NCBI RefSeq assembly: GCF_003258365.1
Contig: NZ_QHKM01000001.1
Coordinates: forward strand, 1 to 64,000
Reading direction: 5' to 3'
Origin: Hymenobacter edaphi
GTDB taxonomy: Bacteria; Bacteroidota; Bacteroidia; Cytophagales; Hymenobacteraceae
DNA: 64,000 bases
In this document: positions 18,067-26,910 of the stretch, one piece after another
Position numbering within the stretch: position 1 is the stretch's first letter
How the letters are laid out: each line of letters starts with the position of its first letter
Made by a program: the position numbers and the translations under genes
Notes under the pieces: model-generated
The model's database searches: none
Seen by the model: the letters and a program-made list of their open reading frames with translations, nothing else
Told to the model about the DNA's origin: nothing

Positions 18067-19719
18067 ATGCCTGCACCTCTCTTTCCCGCCCGCGTGTTCC
18101 CATTTTTCCGCCTTTCCCTCGCCGCCCCGCTGCTGACCGCGGGTATGCTGGGCCTGCTGCCTGCCTGCCGGCAGCCCGCCGCGCCGTCGCACAAAACGAC
18201 CGCGCCGAAACAGGCTGCGGCTCCGCCCGCTACGGTCGCCGCCCCCATCAGCAACCCCGTGCTGCCCGGCGACTACCCCGACCCGTCCGTCGACAAACTG
18301 GGCGACACGTATTGGGCTTCGGCCACTACCTCCAACTGGGGGCCGATCTTTCCGTTGCTCAGGTCCAAGAACCTGAGCGAGTGGGAGCTGGTCGGCCACG
18401 TCTTCCCCGATAAGCTGCCCGCCTGGGCCGACTACTACTTCTGGGCGCCCGAAATCAGCTTCGAGAAGGGCAAAACCTACATCTACTACACCGCTCACAA
18501 GCGCGGCGGCAACCTCTGCGTGGCCGTGGCCAGCGCCGACCGGCCCGAAGGCCCCTACACCGACCACGGCCCGCTGGTAGGGCAGGAGGTTGGCTCCATC
18601 GACGGCTTCCCGATGCGCGACGAAAACGGGGTGCTCTACCTGATCTGGAAGGAAGACGGTAACAGCCGCAACCGGCCCACGCCTATCTGGGCCCAGCAGC
18701 TGAGCGAGGACCGCAAAAGCCTGCTGGGGCAGCCGCGGGAGCTGTTTCGCAACGACCAGCGCTGGGAGGGCAACCTGGTGGAGGGCGTCTCCATGGTCCG
18801 CCGCGGCGACTATTTCTACGCCTTCTACGCCGGCAACGGCTGCTGCGGCAATGCCTGCACCTACGGCACCGGCGTAGCCCGCGCCAAAAAGCTGCTCGGC
18901 CCCTGGGAAAAGTACGCGCAGAACCCGGTGATGCTCAGCAACGATACCTGGAAGTGCCCCGGCCACGGCAGCGTGACGCAGCGCAACGGGCAATGGTTTC
19001 TCCTGCACCACGCCTACCACAACCGCGGTTGGGAGTACGTGGGCCGGCAGGGCGTGCTCAGCGAATTCCGCTGGACGGCTGCTGGCTGGCCCGAATTTAT
19101 CAACCAGCGCACGTCGGGCACCCCCGGCGTGCCCACCACCCAGAGCCGGCAGGCCGTCCGGGACGAGTTCGAAGGCCGCGCACTGGGCCGTGCCTGGCAG
19201 TGGCCCGTCGAAGCCAAGCCCACCTTCGCCCTGAAAGACGGGCAGCTGCGCCTCACGGCCCGCCCCGATGCCGGCGGGGCCGCGCTCGGCCACCCCGTTT
19301 ACACTGCGGATTTCACGGCCTCGACCACGCTGCTGGCGGCCAGCCAGCTACCCGCCGGCGCCGCGGCCGGCCTGGCCGCCCTGGGTGACCCGGAAAACAC
19401 GCTGGCCCTGACCGCCGGCGGCGGCAAGCTGCAGCTCTGGCAGCTGGAAAAGGGCAAGCGCCGGGTGCTGGGCGAAACGGTCTTACCGGCCGTGCCGGCC
19501 GTCACGCTGCGCCTGGAAGCGCAGGGCGGCAAGCAGTACCGCTTCAGCTACAGCACCGACGGCGGCAAGGCCTGGCAGCCCCTGCCCGCGGGCAACGCGC
19601 CCATCGACGGCGCCTACCTGCCGCCCTGGGACCGGGGCGTGCGCGCCGGCGTGCTGGCGCTGGGGCCAGCTACAGTAACGGCCGCCTTTGACGACTTCGT
19701 GCTGGATGGTAAGCCGTAA
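18067..19719 (+). CDS. GH43 lipoprotein with C-terminal beta-sandwich domain
   Basis: Predicted lipid-anchored 550-residue glycosidase. The N-terminal signal ends in a lipobox-like LLPAC, so the mature protein would start at Cys36. The GH43 propeller spans about 60-360, with Asp in DYPDPSV (general base), Asp in GSIDGFP (modulator) and Glu in NLVEGVSM (acid). Residues about 370-550 form a second beta-sandwich (DEFEGRALGRAWQW onward) like the C-terminal domain that shapes the active site in GH43 beta-xylosidases and exo-acting arabinosidases. It probably trims oligosaccharides at the cell surface or in the periplasm. It lies downstream of lacI and may be co-transcribed with it. Confidence 0.88.
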   Translation: MPAPLFPARVFPFFRLSLAAPLLTAGMLGLLPACRQPAAPSHKTTAPKQAAAPPATVAAPISNPVLPGDYPDPSVDKLGDTYWASATTSNWGPIFPLLRSKNLSEWELVGHVFPDKLPAWADYYFWAPEISFEKGKTYIYYTAHKRGGNLCVAVASADRPEGPYTDHGPLVGQEVGSIDGFPMRDENGVLYLIWKEDGNSRNRPTPIWAQQLSEDRKSLLGQPRELFRNDQRWEGNLVEGVSMVRRGDYFYAFYAGNGCCGNACTYGTGVARAKKLLGPWEKYAQNPVMLSNDTWKCPGHGSVTQRNGQWFLLHHAYHNRGWEYVGRQGVLSEFRWTAAGWPEFINQRTSGTPGVPTTQSRQAVRDEFEGRALGRAWQWPVEAKPTFALKDGQLRLTARPDAGGAALGHPVYTADFTASTTLLAASQLPAGAAAGLAALGDPENTLALTAGGGKLQLWQLEKGKRRVLGETVLPAVPAVTLRLEAQGGKQYRFSYSTDGGKAWQPLPAGNAPIDGAYLPPWDRGVRAGVLALGPATVTAAFDDFVLDGKP

Positions 19720-19746
19720 CGCTTAATACATTCGATTATTAAGCGT
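19719..19746. terminator. Palindrome at the end of the GH43 lipoprotein gene
   Basis: ACGCTTAATA (19719-19728) and TATTAAGCGT (19737-19746) are perfect inverted repeats with an 8-base spacer, overlapping the stop codon. The stem is AT-rich and has no T run, so it could be a weak terminator or a protein-binding palindrome. Confidence 0.45.
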
Positions 19747-19916
19747 CGCTGGTTAATTCAGGGATTGACGGGCAACGGAACGTGCTTAATCTACACGACG
19801 GTATTGTGGTTGACCACCAGCCCGTCCTTGCGCAAGCCCATCCCGCTCTTCCTGGGGAGCAGGAGAGCCACGGCGGCACGACCAGAAACGATTATTGCTC
19901 AAGGGAACAGCGGCGT

Positions 19917-19950
19917 TGGCCAGGCCCTGGCGGTGGTTAGGGCCTGGCCA
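19917..19950. terminator. Hairpin downstream of purK
   Basis: Perfect 12-bp stem TGGCCAGGCCCT (19917-19928) and AGGGCCTGGCCA (19939-19950) with a 10-base loop, 55 bases beyond the purK stop on the minus strand. No T run. Otherwise the 285 bases between the GH43 lipoprotein gene and purK hold nothing recognisable. Confidence 0.5.
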
Positions 19951-20004
19951 GCAGCAGGTCGAGAAGCACCGGTTATCCGCCTGATCAAGTTCAGACAATG
20001 GCCC

Positions 20005-21255
20005 CTAGATGGCGTCCAGCCCCGGCAAGCCGAGCAGATCGGCGGCGCGGCGCGCCACAGTTTTGACACCGGCGACGTCCGGACCGGTGATGGTCAGGTG
20101 GCCCATCTTGCGGCCTGGGCGTGCGTCCAACTTGCCGTACAGGTGCAGGTGCGTACCCGGCAGGCTCAGCACGCCCTGCCAGTCCGGCTCCTGTAGCTGC
20201 CCGTTGGCGTCAAACCACACCTCACCCAGCAGGTTGAGCATGATGGCCGGGGAATGGTGGCGCGGCTGCGGCAGGGGCAAGCCCGCCATAGCATGGACCT
20301 GCAGGTCAAACTGCGACGCGTCGCAGGCGTCCAGGGTATAGTGGCCGCTGTTGTGCGGGCGCGGGGCCATTTCGTTGACCACCAGGCCGCCGTGCGCGCT
20401 GCCGTCGTCCACCACAAAAAACTCAATGCACAGCACCCCGACGTAGCCCAGATGCTGCGCGATGGAAACGGCCGCCTCGCGGGCTCTGGTGGCCAGGACG
20501 GGCGGCAGATTGTCTTCGTAGGCGTGGGTCACGGCCAGAATGCCGTCGACGTGCACGTTGCGCTGCGGAGCGAAGCTGACCACTTGCCCGTCCCAGCCGC
20601 GCGCTACCAGCACCGAACACTCGGCGGTGAGCGGCAGCATCTTTTCCAGCACGCAGGCGACGCCGCCCAACGCCGTCCAGGCGGCGGCCAGCTCTGCGGC
20701 GGTCCTGACGCGGACCTGGCCCTTGCCGTCGTAGCCCATGCGCGCGGTTTTCAGGATGCCGGGCAGCAAATCCGCCCGGTCGGCCTGCACGGCCTGCAGC
20801 TGGGTCGGCGTTTCAATCACCGCGTAGGGCCCGCAGGTCACCCCCGACACGGCCGCGCAGGCCGCGAAGTGGGCTTTTTCCTCAATGCGGTTTTGGGCAA
20901 TGCCCACCGCGCCCGCGCCCGGTGCCACGGGGCGAGTCTGCGCCAGCGTTTGCAGAACCAGGGCCGGCACGTTCTCAAACTCGGTGGTAATGGCCTGGCA
21001 CAGCTGCGCCAGCTGCGCCAGCCCGGTCGGGTCGTCGTAGCTGGTCCGGATGTGATGGTGACTCACCAGTCCGGCCGGGCTTTGCGCGTCCGGGTCCAGC
21101 ACGGCGGTGAAGTACCCCAGGCGCTGGGCGGCGTGCACAAACATGCGCCCCAGCTGGCCGCCGCCCAACACGCCCAAGGTAGCGCGCTGGCCCGCGGCGT
21201 CCACACTGCCCGGGTAAATTGGCATCATGGCTGCAACGTGAATTTCGTCGTTCAT
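20005..21255 (-). CDS. purK: N5-carboxyaminoimidazole ribonucleotide synthase
   Basis: ATP-grasp enzyme that carboxylates aminoimidazole ribonucleotide in purine synthesis; 416 residues. The N-terminal nucleotide fold carries [11 protein letters not shown] and the ATP-grasp region contains [12 protein letters not shown] and [14 protein letters not shown]. The start at 21255 overlaps the purE stop by the four bases ATGA, which favours this start over the internal Met10 or Met11 and indicates translational coupling. PurE immediately upstream uses its product. Confidence 0.96.
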   Translation of the reverse strand: MNDEIHVAAMMPIYPGSVDAAGQRATLGVLGGGQLGRMFVHAAQRLGYFTAVLDPDAQSPAGLVSHHHIRTSYDDPTGLAQLAQLCQAITTEFENVPALVLQTLAQTRPVAPGAGAVGIAQNRIEEKAHFAACAAVSGVTCGPYAVIETPTQLQAVQADRADLLPGILKTARMGYDGKGQVRVRTAAELAAAWTALGGVACVLEKMLPLTAECSVLVARGWDGQVVSFAPQRNVHVDGILAVTHAYEDNLPPVLATRAREAAVSIAQHLGYVGVLCIEFFVVDDGSAHGGLVVNEMAPRPHNSGHYTLDACDASQFDLQVHAMAGLPLPQPRHHSPAIMLNLLGEVWFDANGQLQEPDWQGVLSLPGTHLHLYGKLDARPGRKMGHLTITGPDVAGVKTVARRAADLLGLPGLDAI

Positions 21256-21785
21256 ACCGGCAGCTTCATGGCGCGGGCGGCTTCCGTTTGTTCGGCGCGA
21301 AACGCCAGCAGCTTGGCCGCCAGGTCCGCATCGTGCAGGGCCAGCAGGCTGACGGCAAACAGCGCCGCATTGGCCGCCCCGGCATTGCCAATAGCAAACG
21401 TGGCTACCGGTATTCCTTTGGGCATTTGCACGATGCTGTGCAGCGAATCCACCCCCTGCAAGTGGCGGCTGGCTACCGGCACGCCCAGCACGGGCACCGT
21501 CGTTTTGGCAGCTAGCATGCCCGGCAGGTGGGCCGCCCCGCCCGCGCCGGCAATGATGGCCTGCAAGCCGCGCGGACCGGCTTGTTCGGCGTAGGCAAAC
21601 AGGTCGTCGGGCATGCGGTGGGCCGACACCACGCGCGCTTCGTGGGCCACGCCAAAGTCCGTGAGAATCTGCACGGCGTACTGCATGGTGTCCCAGTCGC
21701 TGCTGGAGCCCATGACCACGCCGATAAGCGGCTTGCCTAGGGCGTCGCTCGGGGTGGAGGTATCGGAGGTGAAAAGGGTACTCAT
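21252..21785 (-). CDS. purE: N5-carboxyaminoimidazole ribonucleotide mutase
   Basis: Class I PurE of 177 residues, which rearranges N5-CAIR to CAIR for purine synthesis. Family motifs are [10 protein letters not shown] near the N-terminus, [17 protein letters not shown] and GNAGAANAA. The open frame extends to 21842, but its first 19 codons come from the repeat sequence next to the gene, so the ATG at 21785 is chosen. It is coupled to purK by a 4-base overlap. Confidence 0.95.
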   Translation of the reverse strand: MSTLFTSDTSTPSDALGKPLIGVVMGSSSDWDTMQYAVQILTDFGVAHEARVVSAHRMPDDLFAYAEQAGPRGLQAIIAGAGGAAHLPGMLAAKTTVPVLGVPVASRHLQGVDSLHSIVQMPKGIPVATFAIGNAGAANAALFAVSLLALHDADLAAKLLAFRAEQTEAARAMKLPV

Positions 21786-21810
21786 CGAAAAATGCTTTGT
21801 GTCTGCTTGC

Positions 21811-21831
21811 CGAAGCATCTTTACCGCTTCG
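21811..21831. repeat. Left copy of the repeat core flanking the small AT-rich gene
   Basis: The 21-bp core begins CGAAGCATCTTTACC and is perfectly inverted at 22218-22238. It differs by one base from the core of the 12093-12297 element. Confidence 0.8.
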
Positions 21832-21844
21832 TTGGGGTTCAAGA

Positions 21845-22189
21845 TTAGCTGCGTTTTAGTCCATAAGACATGACGCCAATCTTGTTGAACTTCATAGCCT
21901 TTGTAAACGAGGTATTGCAGAGCAATATGTCTGTCGATATCAAAAGCTCACTCACCTTCTCTAGCGCTTCTGCTAAAGTTGACAAGTATGAGTCGTGACG
22001 TCCGATAACGACATACACCTCTTCTTGATCGAAGAGCGAACGTGCACATTCCGCAACCTCTTCTGCTTTGTACTCATTTGCCTGTGCATGATTCAAGCCC
22101 ACATAAATCAAGTCTGACCATTCGATATTAGTTAATCGATGTTGGCTGGAAATGAAGATGTTTCTTGAATCCATAGACTTAGACTCCAT
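21845..22189 (-). CDS. Small hypothetical protein, AT-rich, repeat-flanked
   Basis: A 114-residue protein I do not recognise, starting at the ATG at 22189 (a second ATG at 22174 is possible; the frame upstream has only TTG). There is no signal peptide or membrane segment. The sequence is mixed alpha/beta in appearance, with a stretch [20 protein letters not shown] suggesting a strand-turn-helix unit. The gene is far richer in A and T than everything around it and uses codons avoided by its neighbours, which points to recent acquisition. It sits between purE and pyrC and is enclosed by inverted copies of a repeat core at 21811-21831 and 22218-22238. Coding status is likely but unproven. Confidence 0.6.
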   Translation of the reverse strand: MESKSMDSRNIFISSQHRLTNIEWSDLIYVGLNHAQANEYKAEEVAECARSLFDQEEVYVVIGRHDSYLSTLAEALEKVSELLISTDILLCNTSFTKAMKFNKIGVMSYGLKRS

Positions 22190-22208
22190 AAGCTTTTTTA
22201 GAATCAAC

Positions 22209-22247
22209 TGAGCCCCGCGAAGCGGTAAAGATGCTTCGCGGGGCTCA
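22209..22247. repeat. Hairpin repeat, right flank of the small AT-rich gene
   Basis: Perfect 15-bp stem TGAGCCCCGCGAAGC (22209-22223) and its complement (22233-22247) around a 9-base loop. It includes the inverted 21-bp repeat core at 22218-22238 and continues into CAGCATGAC, also seen at the end of the 12093-12297 element. It lies just beyond the pyrC stop and could act as a terminator for pyrC on the minus strand, although no T run follows. Confidence 0.75.
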
Positions 22248-22264
22248 GCATGACTTTCTGCGTA

Positions 22265-23542
22265 TCAGCGCTCCAGCAGGATTTCCGGGCCCAGAATCAC
22301 CAGGTCTACCCGGCCTTTCAGCGTCTGGTCGATGAAGGGCGTGTTCTGGGATTTGGATTTCATGAACTCCTTCGTGAAGGTCGTTTCCGCTTCGGTATCG
22401 AACAGCACGCACTCGGCTTGCTGGCCGACCTCGATGGTGGGCACCGGCAGGCCCATCAGGCGGCGGGGCTCGGCCGAATAGCGCTTCACCACCAGGTCCC
22501 AGCCGAACTTCTCGGGCCGCACGAAGTAGTGGTAGAGCGACACCAGGGCTGTATCCAGGCCGGTGATGCCGTTGGGGGCGCTGATGAAATCCTGGGCTTT
22601 TTCGTAGGGCGTGTGCGGCGCGTGGTCCGTGGCAATGAGGTCGAATACGCCTTCCTTGAGCCCTTCGAGCAGCGCGTCACAATCGGCCTGCGTGCGCAGC
22701 GGCGGGTTCATCTTGTAGTTCGTGTCATAGTCGCCGATGTGCTCGTCGGTGAACAGCAGGTGGTGCGGGGCCACTTCGGCCGTGACTTTCACGTCGCCGC
22801 GGGACTTCCACCAGCGGATGGTTTCCATGCCGAGCTTGCTGGACACGTGCTGGATGTGAATGTGGGCGCCCGCCGCCCGGGCCAGGCGAATGTCGCGGTC
22901 AATGATGATTTCCTCCGCGCAGGCCGGCGAACCTTTGATGCCGAGCCGGTAGCTCATCACGCCTTCGTTGAGGGCGCGCGGCCCGGCCAGCTCCGGCACC
23001 TCGCAGTGGCTGGCGAAAAACATCCCGAACTCGGTGGCGTACTGCATGGCCCGCAGCAGCACGGCCGGGTCGTTGGTGGTGTCCCCGTCGTCGGTCAGCA
23101 TTTGCACGCCGAGCATGCGCATGCCGTCGATTTCGGCCAACTCCTTGCCCTCGCGGTTCTTGGTGACGCAGCCGGAAGTGTACACCGGAATGCGGGAGCG
23201 GAGTTTGGCATTGTCCAGCACGGCCGCCACCACCGCCGCCGAGTCGATGGCCGGACGGGTGTTCGGCATCATCACCACGCCGGTCACGCCGCCGTTGATG
23301 GCCGCTTCGCTGCCCGTGGTAATGGTTTCCTTGTTCTCGAAGCCCGGGGCGCGGAAATGCACGTGGGCATCAAACATGGCCGGCATCAGCACCCGGCCGC
23401 GCGCGTCGATGACGCGGGCGCCCTCGGGAACGGCAAGGCCGGTGCCGATTTCCTGAATTTTTCCTTCGACAATCAGGACGTCGCCCTCGCGTAGTGCAGG
23501 TGAATGTTCGGAGGCGATGCGGGCGTTTTGCAGGAGGAGCAT
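22265..23542 (-). CDS. pyrC: Dihydroorotase
   Basis: Zinc amidohydrolase of 425 residues that closes carbamoyl-aspartate to dihydroorotate. The ATG at 23542 (MLLLQNARIAS) is preferred to an upstream one at 23569. Metal-site motifs are DAHVHFR, HCE in the FASHCEVPE region, IQHVSS and ATDHAPH, and MMPNTRPA carries the substrate-binding Asn. The size and HxH-first layout fit the class I (long) dihydroorotases. It lies 146 bp downstream of pyrB on the same strand and is probably in the same operon. Confidence 0.95.
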   Translation of the reverse strand: MLLLQNARIASEHSPALREGDVLIVEGKIQEIGTGLAVPEGARVIDARGRVLMPAMFDAHVHFRAPGFENKETITTGSEAAINGGVTGVVMMPNTRPAIDSAAVVAAVLDNAKLRSRIPVYTSGCVTKNREGKELAEIDGMRMLGVQMLTDDGDTTNDPAVLLRAMQYATEFGMFFASHCEVPELAGPRALNEGVMSYRLGIKGSPACAEEIIIDRDIRLARAAGAHIHIQHVSSKLGMETIRWWKSRGDVKVTAEVAPHHLLFTDEHIGDYDTNYKMNPPLRTQADCDALLEGLKEGVFDLIATDHAPHTPYEKAQDFISAPNGITGLDTALVSLYHYFVRPEKFGWDLVVKRYSAEPRRLMGLPVPTIEVGQQAECVLFDTEAETTFTKEFMKSKSQNTPFIDQTLKGRVDLVILGPEILLER

Positions 23543-23688
23543 GAAGGGTTGATTTCGGTAAACGGGCAAGGGAAGGGTGGGAGGTCCGGGCTATCGGAGC
23601 TGCAAAGAAAGAACGGAATCAGCTGCCGCCGGCGTGCAAGGCACGAGCCGTGGAGCTAGCCCGCTGTCGTGCGGCGGCCAGGACCGGG

Positions 23689-24669
23689 CTAGGCCGTCAG
23701 GTGCGGAAGCTGCGCGAAAGACCGCTCGAACGTCGGCTCCGACTTCGGGGCTTCGCCGCCCGGCGTGAGCCAGTCGAGCACGGCCATCCGGATGGCAATG
23801 CCGTTTTCGACCTGGTTGTTGATCAGGCTTCGCTCATAATCCATGACGGCGTCGCACAGCTCGACTCCGCGGTTCACGGGGCCGGGGTGCATGATGTAGA
23901 GGCCGCGCTGGCGAATTTCCGCCAGCCGGTCGTTGGTGATGCCGTAGATCCGGTGGTATTCCCGCAGGCTGGGGAAAAACTGCACGTCCTGGCGCTCCAT
24001 CTGCACGCGCAGCAGGTACACCACGTCGGGCGCCCAGGCCATGGCCTCTTCGTAGTTGGTGAAGCGGCGGATGTTTTCCGGGCCATATTTGGGCACCAAC
24101 GAGCCCGGACCGAGGTAGGCCACGTCGAGGCCCAGCTTTTTCAGCAAAGTGCTGGTGGAGCGCGCGACGCGAGAATGGAGAATATCCCCGATGATGAGGA
24201 CTTTTTTGCCCACGGGATTGGGGAATTTCTCCCGGATGGTGAAGGCGTCCAGCAGGGCCTGGGTGGGGTGCGCGTGCGCCCCGTCGCCGGCATTGATGAC
24301 GGAAGCCTTGGTGAGGCGGGCAATCATGCCGGGCAGGCCCGAGCGGCCGTGGCGGACGACGATGTAGTCGGTGCGCATGGCCTGGAGCGTTTCGACCGTC
24401 TCGCGCACCGATTCGCCCTTGGTGATGGAGGACTGGGCGATGTCGAAATTCGTCACCTCGGCAGAGAGGCGCTTGGCCGCGACTTCGAAGGAGGTGTGCG
24501 TGCGGGTGCTGGGCTCGTAAAAGAGCATGAGCACGGACTTGCCCTCGAGGGAGGGGACTTTCTTCACCGAGCTGGTGAACTGTTCCTTAAAGGACGTGGA
24601 CTGGTCGAGCAGGAACTCGATTTCCTCGCGGTGAAGAGATGCAATGTCGAGCAGGTCTTTACGGGCCAT
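23689..24669 (-). CDS. pyrB: Aspartate carbamoyltransferase catalytic subunit
   Basis: First committed step of pyrimidine synthesis; 326 residues. The carbamoyl-phosphate site STRTHTSFE, the HPTQALLDAF motif, LLRVQMERQ and the HPGPVNRG substrate loop are all intact. No pyrI regulatory subunit gene is next to it. It is the first gene after a long leader with an intrinsic terminator (24891-24918), so expression may be controlled by attenuation. Confidence 0.96.
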   Translation of the reverse strand: MARKDLLDIASLHREEIEFLLDQSTSFKEQFTSSVKKVPSLEGKSVLMLFYEPSTRTHTSFEVAAKRLSAEVTNFDIAQSSITKGESVRETVETLQAMRTDYIVVRHGRSGLPGMIARLTKASVINAGDGAHAHPTQALLDAFTIREKFPNPVGKKVLIIGDILHSRVARSTSTLLKKLGLDVAYLGPGSLVPKYGPENIRRFTNYEEAMAWAPDVVYLLRVQMERQDVQFFPSLREYHRIYGITNDRLAEIRQRGLYIMHPGPVNRGVELCDAVMDYERSLINNQVENGIAIRMAVLDWLTPGGEAPKSEPTFERSFAQLPHLTA

Positions 24670-24890
24670 ACCGGAGTGGAGGAAAAGTGAGGTCGTCTGG
24701 CTAAAACGGACGGTGTGAAGGCTGATCTACTGCTGCCCAGGCCGGAGACGCGGGCGGCCGGCGCGGGCTGCGGGGCTGGGGGCCGCTGCCACGCTTGAGG
24801 GCGAGGAGGCTGGCGTTCAAGGGCAGTTTGCGGGGCGTGCTTGAGTTACGGCGTGGCTGCGGGGCGGCCGCCGACGAACCCGACGGACAT

Positions 24891-24918
24891 AAAAAAACCG
24901 TTTCGAAATCCGAAACGG
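24891..24918 (-). terminator. Intrinsic terminator in the pyrB leader
   Basis: On the minus strand the stem CCGTTTCG/CGAAACGG (8 bp, 5-base loop) is followed by seven T residues. It lies 222 bases before the pyrB start codon and not after any gene, as expected of an attenuator or the end of a small RNA. Confidence 0.85.
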
Positions 24919-25061
24919 TAGCGGGGCAACACCCAGAAAAAACAACGGAAATGCCAGCGGCAAAATCGGGAGAACCGATGGGGGCGAGGACCTTCTGGCC
25001 CCCTCGCGGTTCCTTGCCGAGCACGGCCCCGCGCTTCATCAACGAGTTTTTTGGTTGAAGC
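24891..25061 (-). ncRNA. Candidate structured leader or small RNA upstream of pyrB
   Basis: About 170 nt from the predicted start site to the intrinsic terminator. Besides the terminator stem it can form GCTTCA...TGAAGC near its 5' end and a two-part hairpin: outer GAACCG (24972-24977) with CGGTTC, and inner GGGGGC (24980-24985) with GCCCCC (24998-25003). An open frame starting at ATG 25039 runs through the terminator to 24701 and could be a leader peptide, but its sequence is not convincing. No known riboswitch class was recognised. Confidence 0.5.
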
Positions 25062-25067
25062 ACGGTG

Positions 25068-25097
25068 CAAAGCTACGGCAATGTTACGCCCGCCAAT
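25068..25097 (-). promoter_or_regulatory. Bacteroidota-type promoter of the pyrB leader
   Basis: Minus-strand TAGCTTTG (25075 to 25068) is an exact match to the TAnnTTTG -7 box of Bacteroidota. ATTGG, a partial TTTG -33 box, lies 18 bases upstream (about 25093-25097). Transcription would start near 25061. Confidence 0.65.
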
Positions 25098-25463
25098 TCA
25101 TCGGCAATGTTAATTTTTTTCCACCGCGGGTTTCTCAACTTTTGTTTTCGGGCTAAGGGGCTGAACGACGCATTCTTTGTCATGCTTTTCGGCATCAAAA
25201 CAAATGATGGCTCGCGTAACCAATTGCTTTGCAAGTACAAGCCAGCTTACTTTGGCTCTTTGTTCCACTGCCCTGGCTGGCGGGCCGCCACTCTCCGGCG
25301 GCCAGCAGCACCTGAAATACCCCACCCGGCCGCTGCCCCTGCGGGGTTCCGGCTGAAACGTGGGGAAAGTCGATTTCTCCCGGTACGTGCGGCCTTGCCA
25401 AGCCCCGCCGCACCTCTCATGGAGTAGGGACCGGTTTAAGGGGCAGCAAAGGGCGCGGCAAGG
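25098..25463. other. Intergenic stretch between pyrD and the pyrB promoter
   Basis: No convincing gene. An AT-richer part (25098-25270) may hold upstream promoter elements, and a short GGCCGCC/GGCGGCC hairpin lies near 25281-25302. No terminator with a T run was found after pyrD. Confidence 0.4.
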
Positions 25464-26498
25464 CTACTCCTGAATCAACGCCTTATTGATCCGACTCACC
25501 AGCGCCGGCCCTTCGTAAATAAAGCCCGTGTAAAGCTGCACCAGCGACGCGCCCGCTGCTAGTTTTTCCTGCGCATCGGCCGCCGAGTGGATGCCGCCGG
25601 CGCCGATGATAGGCAACTCGCCCCGGCTGCGCTGGTGCAGGTAGCGAATTACTTCGGTGGCCCGCGCCCGCAGTGGCCGCCCGCTCAGGCCACCCGCCCC
25701 CAACGCCGCCACCTGCCCGGCATCCGTGACCAAGCCCTCCCGGCTGATGGTGGTATTGGTCGAAACGAGCCCGCTGAGCTTGGTTTCGCGGGCAATATCG
25801 AGAATGTCGTCCAGTTGCGAATCCGTCAGGTCCGGGGCTATTTTCAGCAGCAGGGGGCGCGGTTGGGCGCGGCTCAGGTTCCGTTCCTGCACGCGCTGAA
25901 GCAAGTCGATCAGGGGTTTTTTCTCCTGCAGCTGACGTAGGTTGGGCGTGTTGGGCGAGCTGACGTTCACCACAAAGTAGTCGACTACCTCTGCCAGCGC
26001 CTCAAAGCAGGCCACATAGTCCTCGGCGGCCCGTTCGTTGGGCGTGTCCTTGTTCTTGCCAATATTGCCGCCGATGAGCAGCTGCCGGTTCTGGCGCCGC
26101 GCCAGCCGCGCGGCTACGGCCGCCGCGCCGTCGTTGTTGAAGCCCATGCGGTTCACCAAGGCCTCGTCCTGCGGCAGGCGGAACAGGCGCGGCTGCGGGT
26201 TGCCGGGCTGCGGCCGGGGCGTTACCGTGCCAATCTCCACAAACCCAAAGCCCAGCGTCGCTAGCTCATCGGTAAGGGTTGCATTCTTATCAAGCCCCGC
26301 CGCCAAACCCACCGGGTTCGGAAACTTTAGCCCGAATACCTCTCGGGCCAAGCTTGGGTGCTGAAAGTCGTACAAACCCCGTAGCACGGCCTTAGCGCCC
26401 GGCACGCGGGCAGCCCGCCGCAGGTTATCGAAAACAAAGTGGTGGGCGCGCTCGGCGTCGAGGTTAAACAGTGCAGGTTTGACGAGTGCCTTGTACAT
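25464..26498 (-). CDS. pyrD: Dihydroorotate dehydrogenase (quinone), class 2
   Basis: Membrane-associated flavoenzyme of 344 residues that oxidises dihydroorotate to orotate with quinone. The frame runs up to 26678, but the conserved N-terminal helix begins at MYKALVKPALFNLDAERAH (26498). Class 2 marks are the N-terminal membrane-binding helix region, GLAAGLDKNA, VNVSSPNTPNLR (catalytic Ser) and IGAGGIHSAADA with GFIYEGP near the C-terminus. It is transcribed in the same direction as pyrB-pyrC, but nearly 800 bp and a separate promoter lie between them. Confidence 0.95.
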   Translation of the reverse strand: MYKALVKPALFNLDAERAHHFVFDNLRRAARVPGAKAVLRGLYDFQHPSLAREVFGLKFPNPVGLAAGLDKNATLTDELATLGFGFVEIGTVTPRPQPGNPQPRLFRLPQDEALVNRMGFNNDGAAAVAARLARRQNRQLLIGGNIGKNKDTPNERAAEDYVACFEALAEVVDYFVVNVSSPNTPNLRQLQEKKPLIDLLQRVQERNLSRAQPRPLLLKIAPDLTDSQLDDILDIARETKLSGLVSTNTTISREGLVTDAGQVAALGAGGLSGRPLRARATEVIRYLHQRSRGELPIIGAGGIHSAADAQEKLAAGASLVQLYTGFIYEGPALVSRINKALIQE

Positions 26499-26910
26499 GT
26501 GCGATGGTAGCCGGTCCACAACTTGCGCGGTCGAGGCGGCGGGAGTGGGGGGGATAGGTCCAGGGTGAGCTGGAGGGGGTGGCAAGCGAAGATAGCCGGG
26601 TTTTCTGGTGTTGGTCGGATTGAGCTGTATAAGGGCGCGGGGCTTGACGGCCGGGAAGAGGATAGACGACGGCGTCATTTGGCAGCGCCTTCCTGCTGCG
26701 CGGTCGGATAATCAATCGTCGGGATTGACGAGGTGAAGGCCGCAATCTGGCCGCTTGGCCTAGAACGGTGGCCCGTAGCGGCTGGAAGACCTCGTTTCCG
26801 CAAACGCGTGTTTAGCAAGCCCAGTGCCCGGCAAATTGCCGAAGTGGTACTTAAAAAACGCGCAGACGCGGCTCAATCTAGGCGCTTTGCTTTTAGTGTA
26901 TACTTGCTTG
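26499..26910. other. Intergenic stretch upstream of pyrD and of the broken gene
   Basis: Divergent control region of 412 bases. No gene, hairpin or clear promoter was recognised. The composition becomes more AT-rich towards 26911, matching the decayed gene that follows. Confidence 0.4.

Noticed and set aside
24701-25039. Leader open frame of 113 codons upstream of pyrB
   Set aside because: It runs through the intrinsic terminator and becomes Pro/Arg-rich. No family resemblance is seen, so it is noted only as a possible leader peptide.
25065-25427. Plus-strand frame of 120 codons between pyrB and pyrD
   Set aside because: It begins inside the pyrB promoter and has no conserved features.
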